Assembly: GCA_025267735.1 (NCBI GenBank) | Contig: CM046307.1 | Location: forward strand, 59,763,395 to 59,827,394 | Reading direction: 5' to 3' | Source of the DNA: Mactra quadrangularis | Taxonomy: Eukaryota > Mollusca > Bivalvia > Venerida > Mactridae | Length of the DNA stretch: 64,000 bases | Part shown: positions 37,621-49,859 of the stretch, piece by piece | Layout of the letters: every line of letters begins with the position of its first letter | Numbering within the stretch: position 1 is the first letter of the stretch | Program-made: the position numbers and the translations under genes | Notes under the pieces: generated by a model | Told to the model about the DNA's origin: nothing | Seen by the model: only the letters and a program-made list of their open reading frames with translations | The model's database searches: none

Positions 37621-37999
37621 GAATGTCCTTCATGACTTTAAAAAAGGTGTGGTTGCAATAATTGAAATTTACAAATAATTTTCATAAATTTCAGTTTTCA
37701 TTTTAACCCTAATGAAATGATTAAGTAAGTTTTATAGAAAAATATAAAAAAAGTGGTTTAGTAATATTTAATTTTTATGAAAAAAGTGAGTTTAAACACG
37801 TAAACTTTTGTGCAAGTTTACATGAAGTACAGTGAAAACAGTTAAAATAAAATCTTCCGATCAGATTGTGTACACTCCCATACAGATGCACTAAGAGTTA
37901 AAAATACAAATTAATTTATACTTTGTTTGAAATCAGTATAATAAAATATCTCTATATTCTAAAATTCATAATTTTCAACATGTCCAAAATACAACTTTA

Positions 38000-38900
38000 C
38001 ACAAAAGAAGTAGTACAAACAAAAAGTACGGTGTCCAATAATGGACACAGGTAATGAAAGATACACACTAAAAATAGGTATAATTCACTAATGTCATTAT
38101 TAAACGGCCTGTTAGCAGGAAACGTTTCAGGCAAACGGCTAACAGTTTAAGTATATAGTACGCCAGTATGAAACAACCTGAAACAAAATAGTTCCAGTAT
38201 ATTGTGCAAATTAGTAACTGTCATTACCACGAAGTCGGCGGTGTTACTCCAGTTGATTTAGATCAATACATTTACAAAAAACAAGTAAACACCAAAACAA
38301 TTCCTCCTCTCCGAATTCTTTTAATAAGATGAAGTAAAGATTCTTTTTTCCGCTATCTTTAAACGCACTTCAACGGATCGTTCAATTAACCGTTCATAAC
38401 GGTAACGGTGATTGACTAACGTTAAATGCTTACTGAACGCAGGGCTGATAAAGAACTGGGACTGTTTCATTAATCATTAGAATCTTACGTAAGATAGCGA
38501 AATTTCCGAAATTACTTACTTACGTTTACGATGAGAGAATTTCAAATACGCACTCGAAACTTAAAATCTTTGCTACAATACGATCAGATTTAAGTCAACG
38601 ACAAGTGGTGAAGCCTTCAAATTTTGGTCACATGATTTGTTGTCAACAATACATTATAAACTACAAAACATTTAGGCTATACTGAGCTACCATACTCTTG
38701 ATTTTTCAATACACGGCCAATTTAAACAAAGGTGGTATGACACAATGAATGGTCATCTGCTAACAAAACATTGACCAATTTAAGACAGAACCGATGGATG
38801 TCAAAATAAAGTAATTAGGCACAAAAAAGTTCCCATGTGGCATCAAATAAATACCTTAAAACAATAAATTATCAAATCTACAGACATATATAGTAATAAC
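38000..38900. other. Intergenic, nothing recognised
   Basis: AT-rich sequence without repeats of known type, plausible exons or conserved motifs. A short inverted pair AAACGGCCTGTTAGC / GCTAACAGTTT is at 38103-38149. Confidence 0.4.
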
Positions 38901-38910
38901 TTCATAAAAA

Positions 38911-41900
38911 ACAAGAGCTCCGCTGGGCGGGGCATTATATGCCCGTGTGCAGTCCATGCTGTGTTCTATCTCATATAAAGTCCCTGTGCAGGGCTTTTTC
39001 AGGGGGTTTTGGGAAAAAGGCCCCTGCCCAAATTGGGAATTTTTAACGCGGTGAATAGTCAGATTTGGGAAAAAATATTGACAAATCAAACCAATTTGGA
39101 TATTTCATAATTTAATTTTTCTGCAATAAATCTTTATACAGTATGCATAAACAATTGCTTTGGTGTCTCTGAAGGTGTTGCAGTGCCATTCAAGAGTTTT
39201 TTCAGACAATTCAGTAAAGTATTCATTGCAAATTCTCATGTATCCATTATTTTTATGATTCTTATTTTGATTGTACTTGATTACTTCCTTATTTCTTAAA
39301 TTCCATGCTCTCTTTACAAGTAAAATAATATGAAAAAATGATAAGTTATTTTTATTTTCAAACATAATGAAATATGTCTGAGACCTTGAATTATCAAAAA
39401 CATTTTTGTGCATCCCAGGTAAGTTGGTAACCAATGAAAGTTACAGTATTGAACTACACTTCACAATGGGTTCTGCCAAGGTGTATAGGTGTTAAATCAA
39501 ATAATTTTGTAACTGTTTGTTTTAAAACACAAGCAGATATGTCAGACGAAAATTCTTAAAACTAAACCAGTTAAGAATAAGATATTGTTGACAAAGAAGA
39601 AAATCACTGTTATTTAGGGTTTATTTTGAGAGCACACGTACGAAAACGGAATCAATTTTTTGTTTGTGTCGCTCCCTGAGGCAACTATTGTTTAATCAAG
39701 ATGAAAAATATAAACAAATATTTATTTTATAACAAGCGCGAATCAAAAATGTTTCAAACGAATTTGCGATCTTGCGGTGGTCGCGAAAATATATGACAAT
39801 ACATCGTAATGGTTCGTGTGATTTCGTTTCAAACAATAGAACATAAGTTTGTGCGTTATAAACTTATTAAAGGCTATTAAAAGGTAAATTGATGACAAAA
39901 TTGTTAGTTTTAACTGTTATTTTACGTTAAATAACCCGCAGTGCGACGAATAAATTTCCAAACTCCTCACAGTGCTTACGTCACGCTTTGCTACTTGTTA
40001 TTGATTTGATAAAGGGAGATAACCGCTGCGGGGAGTTTGATAAATTTTACTTATGATTTTCACGGACAGCGGATTTCACGGGTCACCGATAAAAAGTAAA
40101 CAAACGAACCGCGAAAGTTGAAGTTTCGTGATTTCTTTTGTTAAGTCCAAAGGCATCTTATTCAAAGGGGAATTATTCAACGAGATTGGGAATTTTTTTC
40201 TTGAAATTGGGAAAAATGGTCGTTATTTGGCATTGGGAACGGGGCCGAATATCGGCCCCGTGAGATAGGCTGAAAAAGCCCTGCTGTGACCTTGACCAAT
40301 GACCCCGGGATCTCAGAATAGGTCCCATTCTTAACAGAAGGGCTATCCAAAGCAAAGATTTTGAGAACCTAGGTACAGCCATGGTTGATTTATCACCGAC
40401 ACAAAGTTTTCCCATACAAACTTCCAGTGACCTTGACCCTGGGGCCTCAGAACCAAAAGTTCTCGCCCTTGACCCAAAGAGTATTGATACATAAAATTTG
40501 GTGATCTTAGGTAAAGTTGGTTGTTGGACAAGGTTTTTCCTCATGATTTTTCTTTTGACTTTAACCTTTAACCTAGGGACCTAAAACCAAAGGGGCATAT
40601 GCTAGACATTAAGGCTACCCTTAAATAAGATTTGGAAAACCTACAATGTAGGTACAATTATTATTGAGTTACTGTCCGGAAAATGTTTCAATATGAATTA
40701 AGTCCCTGTGACCTTGACTTTTGTCCCTGGGGTTTCCAAATCAAAAGAGAACATCAAATACCAAAGAGCTATCAACACATTACATCTTGACAAATGGGCT
40801 GATCCACATAAAATTTGGTTAACCTAGGTACAATCATTGTTTAGTTATTGTCCGGACAAGGATTGTCCATATGATGCCCCTGTGACCTAGATCTTTGACC
40901 CAATTTTGACCCAAAACCAATTGGGAACATCCTTAACACATGGGCTACCCTCACATAAAATTTGGTGAACTAAATTCATTTTACTTATTAAATATAGCAT
41001 TATTTCCATGGTTTGCCATTTTGACTTTGTTAACATATTGATTGAACATTTGAAGTCTCTGCTTGGTAATTTGATATCTTCTGGATGATGGTTTAAACTT
41101 GACCCAGGGGCCCCAAAATCAATAGGGAACATCCTTGACACATGGGCTACTCTCACATGAAATTTGGTGAACTTAAGTGCAGTCATTGTTGATTTACTAC
41201 ACCGACAATGTTTTTCAATATGATGCCCCTGTGACCTTGACCTTTGACCCAGGGGCCCTAAAACCAATAGGACATAACCATGACACATGGGCTACTCTCA
41301 CAAAAAATTTAGTGAACCTAGGTACATTTGTTGTTCAGTTATTGTCTGGACAAGGTTTTTCCATATGATGCCTCTGTGACCTTGACCTTTGGGTCTGGGG
41401 CCCCAAAACCTATTGGGAACATCCTTGACACAAGGGCTACATTCACATAAAATTTTATGAACCTAGGTACAGTCCTTGTTGAGTTATTGTCCAAACAAGG
41501 TTTTTCAATATGATGCCTCTGTGACCTTGACCTTTGACCCAGGAGCCCCAAAACCAAAAGGGTTGACACAAGGGCTACCCTCACATAGAATTTGATGAAC
41601 CTAGGTAAATTGGTGGTTCAGTTATTGCCTGGACAAAAGTTTCATTGTTTGCCATTTTGACTTTATAAACATATTGATAGAACATATGAAGTCACTGCTT
41701 GGTAATTTGATATCTTCTGGTTGAAGGTTTATACTTGACCCTGTTTCCCCAAAACTGATAAGGCACATCCTTGACACATGGGCTACTGTCACATGAAATT
41801 TGGTGAACTTAGGTACAGTCATTGTTGAGTAATTACCCAGACAATGTTTTTCAATATGATGCCCCTGTGACCTTGACCTTTGACCAAGGCGCCCCAAAAC

Positions 41901-43300
41901 CAATAGGGCATAACCTTGACACATGGGCTACTTTCACATAAAATTTAGTGAACCTGGGTACATTGGTTGTTCAGTTATTGTCTGGACAAGGTTTTTCCAT
42001 ATGATGCCTCTGTGACCTTGACCTTTGGGTCTGGGGCCCAAAAACCTATTGGGGACATCTTTGACAAAAGGGCTACCTTCACATAAAATTTTGTGAACCT
42101 AGATACAGTAGTTGATGAGTTATTGTCCAAACAAGGATTTTCAATATGATGCCCCGGTGACCTTGACCTTTGACCCAGGAGCCCCAAAACCAATAGGGCA
42201 TAACCTTTACCCAAGGGCTACCCTCACATAAAATTTGGAGAACCTAGGTACATTGGTGGTTCAGTTATTGTCTGGACAAGTGTTTCATTGTTTGCCAATT
42301 TGACTTTATAAACATATTGATAGAACATTTGAAGTCACAGCTTGGTAATTTGATATCTTCTGGTTTAAGATTTAAACTTAACCCTGTTTTCCCAAAACTG
42401 ATAAGGTACATCCTTGACACATGGGCTACTGTCACATGAAATTTGGTGAACTTTGGTACAATCATTGTTGAGTAATTATCCGGACAATGTTTTTCAATAT
42501 GATGCCCCTGTGACCTTGACCTTTGACCAAGGTGCCCCAAAACCAATAGGGCATATTCTTGACACATGGGGTACTCTTACATAAAATTTGGTGAACCTAG
42601 GTACATTGGTGTTTCAGTTATTGTCTGGACAAAGTTTTTCCATATAATGCCCCTGTGACCTTGACCTTTAAACCTGGGGCCCCATAAACCTATAGGGCAC
42701 ATCTTTGACACATGGGCTACTCTTACATAAAATTTGGTGAACCTAGGTACAGGCGTTGTTGAGTTATGGTCCGGACAAGGTTTTTCAATTTGATGTCCCA
42801 GTGACCTTGACCTTTGACCCAGGAGCCCCAAAACCGATTGGGAACATCCTCGACACATGGGCTTCTCTCACATAAAATTTGGTGAACCTAGGTAGATTGG
42901 TTGTTAAGTTATTGTCAGGACAAGTTTTTTCCCCATATGATGCCACTGTGACCTTGACCTTTCATGCAGGGGCCCCAAAACCAATAGGGAACATCTTTGA
43001 CACATGGGCTACTCTTACATTAAATTTGGTGAACTTAGGTACATTGGTGGTTCAGTTATTGTCCGGACAAGTTTTACCTATTTTAAGTCCCAGTGACCTT
43101 GACCTTTAACCCTGGGGTCTCAAAATCAATAGGGAACCTCCTTTACCCAAGGGCTATCCACACATAAAATTTTAGGAACCTAGGTATATCCTTTCTTGAG
43201 TTATCATCCGGACAAGCAATTGTCCACGGACGGACAGACGGACGGACGGACGGACAACATCATAACATAATACGACCGTTTTTTCAAAACGGGCGTATAA
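38911..43300 (+). repeat. GACCTTGACC array element, family R1 (copy 2, interrupted)
   Basis: It has the same ends, unit order and (GGAC)n tract (43228-43256) as the copy at 20073-23035, in the same orientation, with only scattered base differences. It is split by a 1295-bp insertion at 38989-40283. Without that insertion it is about 150 bp longer than copy 1, which is explained by one extra ~145-bp unit around 41340-41620. The two arrays therefore descend from one another or from a common long array. Confidence 0.85.
38989..40283. mobile_element. 1295-bp DNA transposon with CAGGG ends and 5-bp duplication
   Basis: The ends CAGGGCTTTTTCAG and CTGAAAAAGCCCTG are perfectly inverted. CTGTG is duplicated at 38984-38988 and 40284-40288; the uninterrupted copy at 20 kb shows the empty site. 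CAGGG ends are hAT-like, but hAT normally makes 8-bp duplications. The interior has GGGAATTTTT / TTGGGAAAA motifs near both ends and no intact transposase. Confidence 0.85.
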
Positions 43301-43785
43301 TAAACCATTCTTAAGGCATTTCATTGAAATCTTGCAATTCTTAGATAGAAGTTCAGTTCGCGTATGTACACAAGTTTTTGTGATTAGTCCCTGACTTCCG
43401 CAAAGGTGTAATGAAAATTTTTTTATACACACAAAATGGACGCCTAAATTTTGATTACATAGCCTAATTGTTTGTTTGTTCATATATGTAAATTCAGTCA
43501 CAGATATAGAAAATGTAAGCCTCAGTGCATCTAGAGTAATATTAGTGCATTCAATATCTGCATATGTATTCTGAAATTGTTCGCTAGAATAAAAGGAAAC
43601 TTGCACAGAAAATAACTATTTATTTCTGTATTCACAGGTCATGTGAAGTACCTACGATAACATTGCCTGGTCCAAAAGATTTCAGGCAAGAGGGATGATT
43701 AAAAATTATGATATTTTTAGCACTGCATTTACCCTAACCAACTTTTTGAGGACCGGTACTTAAAGGTACCTTTCTATAATTTCAA
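43300..43785. other. Intergenic, nothing recognised
   Basis: AT-rich sequence with no plausible exon. The minus-strand frame 43172-43606 runs into the end of the R1 repeat and has no domain. Confidence 0.4.
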
Positions 43786-43789
43786 CTTT

Positions 43790-44085
43790 TACATAGTCCT
43801 TAAGGAGTTTAAATGGATTATTTGACGGTGTAAGGTTAGAATTTGAAATAATTTTAGTTTTATCATGTGTATTTTTCGTTTATCTTTCTATTGGTGTATC
43901 GTTTTATTGCAAATTTTTCGAATTAAAACGAGTAGAACGTGCAGACCTGAATGGATGTCTGTACACTAAAATTTTTGCTATGCGTTTTTGAAGCAATCCG
44001 TTAAGACCCTACGTAACAGAGAAATGTCCAAATGATAAAAAAACATACGTAGGGTCTTATATTTAGGACTAGGTTGAAGCCATAT
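43790..44085. mobile_element. TTAA-flanked element, partial copy 3
   Basis: The segment 43790-43975 is the reverse complement of 33241-33440. It continues as GCTATGCGTTTTTGAAGCAA, CCGTTAAGACCCTACG and the TAAGACCCTACG hairpin up to TTAGGACTAGG. The inner half of the element is missing. Confidence 0.65.
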
Positions 44086-44690
44086 ATATAGTCTTATCAA
44101 ATGTTTTATTTGCATCTTGGAGAACATGATATTCTTGTGAGGATGCAGGTGTAGTCCACAGGTGCCCATCGCATTACAAAACTCCAAGTAATTGTTAATT
44201 TTTACTTAAACATGCTCTAATTATCATAAAAACATCAAATACAAAAGTTCAAGCCAAAAGCCAAAATTTTGTTTTGTAAAAAAATATAAGGTATCCAACT
44301 CGAAGAAATCGTTCTGAATTTTAGTCGGAAGAGATGTGACAGGTCAGCTTTCCCAGACTAAACACCTCTTTTCCAATGACTTAGCGCTAAAATCGAATAC
44401 TGACGTGTTAGATAACTTAAAAATGGACTTCCGTGATCAATATCAAGTTTCTCGCTTCCTTGCTAAGATTGTACCGATCATTTTACTTGAATCGGTTTTG
44501 TTTATCTCCCGAGTCGACCATTTTATTGAATGACGATGCGCGCGCATCACATTTGACCTTAATTTGGTAACGAGTCATTTTATTGGACAGAATAAAAATA
44601 CCGTCCAATGAAATGACTCGTAACAAACGTGATGCGCGTGCATCACCATTCACAAAATGGTTGAGTCGGCAGATAAACAATAGCGATTCG

Positions 44691-46737
44691 GGGTTACACT
44701 AATATACGAAAAGGACTTTTTGGGCGAAAAGGCGCAAAAAGGACATTTACCGGCGAAAAGGCGCAAAAAGGACACTAATATACGAAAAGGACATTTTATC
44801 GTCTTTTCAAACTCTGGATAGGGTATGAAAAGGACTTAAATCCAGCAAAAAAAACTTTATATTCGACGCAAAAAGGACTTTTACAGACGAAAAGGCGCAA
44901 AAACGTCAGTAATATACGAAAAGGACCTTTCTGCATCCGTTCATGCATTAAATAGAGTATGAAAAGGACTTAATGCGGGCAAAAAGACTTCAATACGAGG
45001 CAAAAAAGGACATTTACCGGCGAAAAGGCGCTCAAAAGTACACTATTATACGAAAAGGACATTTTTTGCATCCGTTCATGCATTAGATAGAGTATGAAAA
45101 GGACTTAATGCGGGCGAAGACTTCAATACGAGACAAAAAAGGACATTTACCAGCGAAAAGGCGCTAGAAAGTACACTAATATACGAAAAGAACATTTTTT
45201 CTTCAAAAAAATCATTTATTATACTATGAAAAGGGCTAAATTTGAGCGAAAAGACGTTCAATTCAAGGCAAAAAGGACTTTTACCGGCGAGAAGGCGCTA
45301 AAAGCACACTAATATACGAAAAGAACATTTTTGCATCCGTTCATGCATTAAATGCGGGCGAAAAGACTTCAATACGAGGCAAAAAGGACATTTACCAGCG
45401 GAAAGGCGCTAGAAAGTACACTAAAATACGAAAATGACATTTTTTCGTCAACAAAATCATTCATAATACTATGAAAAGGGCTGAATTTGGGCGAAAAGAC
45501 GTTCAATTCGAGGCAAAAAGGACTTATACAGGCGAAAAGGTATTAGAAAGTACACTAATATACGAAAAGGACATTTTTGTGTCAAAAAATCATTTATTGT
45601 ACTATGAAAAGGGCTGGATTTGAGCGAAAAGACGTTCGATTCGAGGCAAACAGGACTTTTACCGGCGAAAAGGTGCTCAAAAGTACCAGTGTTTATTTTT
45701 GGTCAATTTTATAGCCGTTTATGGGTTATATTCCCAATCTAAAATCATATCTTTTTTTCCCAAATTTCAATCCAAAATTCCCAATTTAATTAAAAAAACA
45801 ACAAATTTTTGAAAAAAGACAGCTGTAAGTATGTTTCAGCTTAAAATTATACATCCAGTAATCTTTCTTTTTAATTAACTAACTAACTTATTGAAAAATG
45901 AAACTAAAAACTTTATTTAATCTGTAATTTGTGATTAAATTTGCATGACCTTTTTCCCTATTTATACCAAAATGCCGATAAAATTCCCAATTCTTGGGGT
46001 ATGGGTCATATTCCCAAATTTCTGGGAAAAAACATTGAGTACACTGTTATACGAAAAGGACATTTTTTGCATCCGTTCATGCATTAGATAGAGTATGAAA
46101 AGGACTTAATGCGGGCGAAAAGACTTCAATACGAGGCATAAAGGACTTTTACCGGCGAAAAGGCGCTAAAAGGACGCTGATATGTGAAAAGGACATTCTG
46201 AAGTCTTTTTAAAGATATGAAAAGGACTAAAATTTGAACGCTTTTTCGCCTGGTAAATGTCCTTTTTGCCTCGTATTGAAGTTTTTTCGCCCGCAATAAG
46301 TCCTTTTCATACTGTATTTAATGCATTCACGGATGCGCAAATGTCCTTTTCGTATAATAGTGTACTTTTTAGCGCCTTTTTGCCGCTAAAAGTCCTTTTT
46401 GCTTAGAATTGAACGTCTTTTAGCTCAAATTCAACCCTTTTAATAGTATAATAAATGATTTTTTTTACGAAAAATGTCCTTTTCGTATATTAGTGTCCTT
46501 TTTGCGCCTTTTCGCTGGTGAAAGACCTTTTTGCGCCTTTTCGCCCAAAAAGTCCTTTTTGCTTAGAATTGAACGTCTTTTAGCTCAAATTCAGCCCTTT
46601 TAATAGTATAATAAATGATTTTTTTTACGAAAAATGTCCTTTTCGTATATAATTGTCCTTTTTGCGCCTTTTCGCCGGTAAAAGTCCTTTTTGCGCCTTT
46701 TCGCCCAAAAAGTCCTTTTCGTATATTAGAGTAACCG
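44691..46737. mobile_element. Foldback element made of GAAAAGGAC repeats, 8-bp duplication
   Basis: It starts GGGTTACACTAATATACG and ends in the inverted form CGTATATTAGAGTAACCG. GCGATTCG is duplicated outside (44683-44690 and 46738-46745). The left arm is about 10 tandem units of 132-138 bp, each starting TATACGAAAAGGACATTTT and containing GAGTATGAAAAGGACTT, ACTTCAATACGAGGC and GGCGAAAAGGCGC. The right arm (46240-46737) carries the same units inverted. It is interrupted at 45687-46037. No open frame persists across units. Confidence 0.8.
45687..46037. mobile_element. 351-bp insertion with CARTGTTT ends and 5-bp duplication
   Basis: The ends CAGTGTTT and AAACATTG are inverted with one mismatch; AGTAC is duplicated at 45682-45686 and 46038-46042. 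Its interior carries TTCCCAATTT / TTCCCAAATTT runs like those in the 1295-bp insertion at 38989. Both use 5-bp duplications, so they may belong to one superfamily. Confidence 0.75.
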
Positions 46738-47014
46738 GCGATTCGAGTTAACTGATCAAAATACAGTCTTGCGAAACATAGCAAGAAGTTTGATATTGAC
46801 GCTAGTAATCCATTTTTCATTTGTCTATCACGTCCTTATTAGTTTTTAGCGCTAAATCGTTCGGGAGTGAGTGTTTAGTCTTGAAAAGGAGACCTGTCAC
46901 ATCTCTTCCGAGTAAAATTCTGAAGGATTTCATCGAGTTGGATACCTTATATTTTTTAATAAACAAATGTTTGGCTTTCCGACGCGACGGACACCTGTGG
47001 TGTAGTCCTACCTT

Positions 47015-47820
47015 CCATTTCTCTGTGATGTGACGCTTTTAAGTACAACAAACCACATAGAGTGATCATAGTGTATAATTAGTGTTTCAATGATTGGTCT
47101 TGAAAATTGGTTTCCTTTAGAAGGTTCTTTTTTCTCTTTTTAATCTCCATTAATTTCAGACTTTTATGGGTCTACAAGTTAACAAGTTCAAAAAGTTGGT
47201 TACGTCTCCGCATATAAGTTTGGATTCGTCGAGCTCGCTTTGAGGCTTTGCCTTAGTCATATTAAAATAGTGAGACAAGACATGAGACTTCATTCACACG
47301 TGCACTGACTGGAGAGCATGGTGGACTATGTGACAATGTGCTCCAACATTTTAATCAAAAATGCATATAAAATGGCAATGACAACCATAATGAAGTAATG
47401 CAAAATAAACAATGGAAACATGTGAACAATAACAAAACTTACGTACCTGCAAATATAAGCAAAATATGCAATCATTTAATAAAATGTAAGACACGACGAA
47501 AGTAATCATACTAATTCACGTGCTCCATTTTGTGCTTAATGCGCATGCGTGTTGTAAGAGTAAAAAGAAAACGACTCAATGCAGCATCGTTGTCGTCACT
47601 TGACGGATGAAATAAAAAATTAATGAGATTTTAACTTAAAAGGAGGCCGTGATAAATTATTGGATAATGATTAAAGATAAATCATTATAACCAAAGAAAT
47701 AAATACCTTTCATGCATGTACATATAGCTAAGGCTCATTGGAATGACATCGCTTAAAGAATTGACATTATAAAAGCAATGGTCAAAATTATGGAACATTA
47801 TTCAACTAAAGAATAACGAG
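47015..47820. other. Intergenic, nothing recognised
   Basis: AT-rich non-coding sequence; no exons, repeats or RNA genes were recognised. Confidence 0.4.
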
Positions 47821-47821
47821 C

Positions 47822-48745
47822 TATTAAACATGGCAAGTCCGGCCATTTGTTGGGTCTAAGGCCTCAAGTCGGTATTATGTGTATTGAGTAAAAAATCGGC
47901 TGTCAGATGGGTCATGTTTCAGGTCTCGAATCTCGAGTTAAAGCGATTTAGCCGGAAACTGGTGTATACCACGCTAGAGGTCTGACCTTGGACTATCTCG
48001 TGGGTATAGCGGCTACCATGGGAAAATTCCGTGGACTTGGGCCAGAGACCACAAAATGTCGGTACTTTACGTTTTGTGCATAAAATCACCACTAAGATGG
48101 GCCATGTTTCAGGGCACTAATCTCGTGTTAAAACGATTTGGCCGGGTACTGGCGTATACCATGTTAGAGGTATGACCTAGGGCTATCACGTGAGCATAGT
48201 GGCTACCACAGGAAAATTAGGTGGGCTTGGGCCAAAGACCACTAAAGGTCGATACTTCACGCTTTGTGTATAAAATCAGCACTCAGATGGGCCATGTTTC
48301 AAGGCTCGAATCTCGTGTTTAAACGATTTGGCCGGGTACTGGCGTATACCACGTTAGAGGTGGGCCAGAGACCACAAAATGTCGGTACTTTACGTTTTGT
48401 GTAGAAAAATCAGCATTCAGATGGGCCATGTTTTAGGGCTCGAATCTAGCGGCTACCCTGGGAAAATTCCGTGGGTTTGGGCCAAAGGCCACTTAAGGTC
48501 GGTACTTTACGTTTTGTGTATGAAATCAGCACTCAGATGGGCCGATTTTATACACAAAACACATAATACCGACTAGTGGCCTTAGGCCGGACAAATGGAC
48601 TTACCATGTTAAATAGCTTGTTAATGTATGCCGTTTTAGGGCTAAATTATAATTTCACGATTCGTTATATAAAAAAATGCTAGCAAAAGTAGCACTTTGT
48701 GGCCACTTTTGCTAGCAAAAAAATTTTGCTAACTTCAGCGTCATC
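47822..48745. mobile_element. Hairpin-ended element with internal ~190-bp satellite (copy 2)
   Basis: The left end ATTAAACATGGCAAGTCC (47825) and the right end (complement at 48598-48620) are inverted. Between are about three units with GCCGGGTACTGGCGTATACC (47952, 48141, 48331). The right end continues to the hairpin GCTAGCAAAAGT...ACTTTTGCTAGC (48678-48715). It is the same family as 2685-4310, in which the hairpin survives on the left end only. Confidence 0.7.
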
Positions 48746-49239
48746 AAAATAGCGTATATTTGAAAATGATGAAAATCACATTAAATGCTTGCCATTTTGA
48801 GAAAGGATAAAAATGACACAATCATTTAAGTGTATTGTATTAATTCATGTGACAGTGACATTATATTTTATTTTATAATAAAGTAAATGTTGATGATAAC
48901 TGCCGTTTTCTATTCTTAACTTTATAACAAACCTATAAAAAGCTAGGGGTTTCTATTCGCCCATATATCATTCTTTTTTTTAGTTTGTGCTATATGTTTT
49001 ATTTTGTGTGACCAATCCATTTGGAAAATGATTGCTTTTTAGTTAGCTTTAATTTAGGAATAAACTGACTTCTATACTTATGGCCTAATCATTTTTCAGT
49101 GTAATTCTTTAATGAGAATGAAGAAACAAACGCTCATTGTATAACCCATTTGTTTCGAACTATACGTGATGGCATTTTATAGTCTAAGTTTCATGTCTAC
49201 GCACGTTCACCGACTTTACAGCTATTACCCCTGGATGGG

Positions 49240-49445
49240 CTACTGGGTATATATATTTATCAATCTCCCTAGCAGTCTTTTTACTACGCTAATTAGTGCA
49301 GTCGACAAATTGGCGCAATGGAATTATACCACCCTCGCAGGTACCCATTTACGCTTGGGTGGAGGGAAGCTATCGCAGGAAACTTTCTTGCTTACAATAA
49401 GGAAATTACCAGTGACTCTAGTGGGATTCTAGCCCAGGACCTCTA
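49240..49445 (-). mobile_element. tRNA-derived SINE (family S1), reverse
   Basis: This is the reverse complement of the S1 body: TATCAATCTCC, CGCAATGGAATTATACCACC and CTCGCAGGTACCCATTTACG, then a decayed head. It lies upstream of the first ELOVL coding exon. Confidence 0.75.
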
Positions 49446-49859
49446 GATCTTCCTTGTTTTAACTTGTTTGACGTTCCCCTTTTGAAAATCTAGAGTCATT
49501 TAGATTGAAATTAAATGCCGCTGTCATAGAAAATAAACATTTACGAATTTCATGGATTTTCTTACCAAGCCAACTACCCTAAAATTATATTATTTCCTTA
49601 CTGTACATAAATGTGAAAGATTTACAAATGTACAAACAATATTCAACATTATTTTGTAGAATTTATTGGTATACAACAATATATTGATAGTGGCTTTTAA
49701 AATAAGCCGCTTATTTAAGTGTATGGTATTGGTAGTATAGCACAACTATATATTACGTGTATGATACTATACCATTTGAGGGTATTTACATTGGAATAAG
49801 GGTATACAACACATGTGTACTTCATAAGTTAGAGTTTCTCCACTAGGAATATAACCATT

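Larger units (their letters stand above)
44143..47012. repeat. Outer imperfect palindrome (~2.9 kb)
   Basis: Left-arm blocks have inverted partners in the right arm: GGTGTAGTCCACAGGTG (44149) with CACCTGTGGTGTAGTCC (46992), AAATATAAGGTATCC (44282) with GGATACCTTATATTTT (46941), and GAAGAGATGTGACAGGT (44328) with ACCTGTCACATCTCTTC (46892). The left arm also contains a nested ~185-bp foldback (44505-44688). The array element at 44691-46737 sits at its centre. Confidence 0.75.

Noticed and set aside
44704..46737. CRISPR-like or peptide-coding array of GAAAAGGAC units
   Set aside because: Repeats and spacers are not distinct, units diverge throughout, and no frame stays open. It is a eukaryotic foldback repeat.
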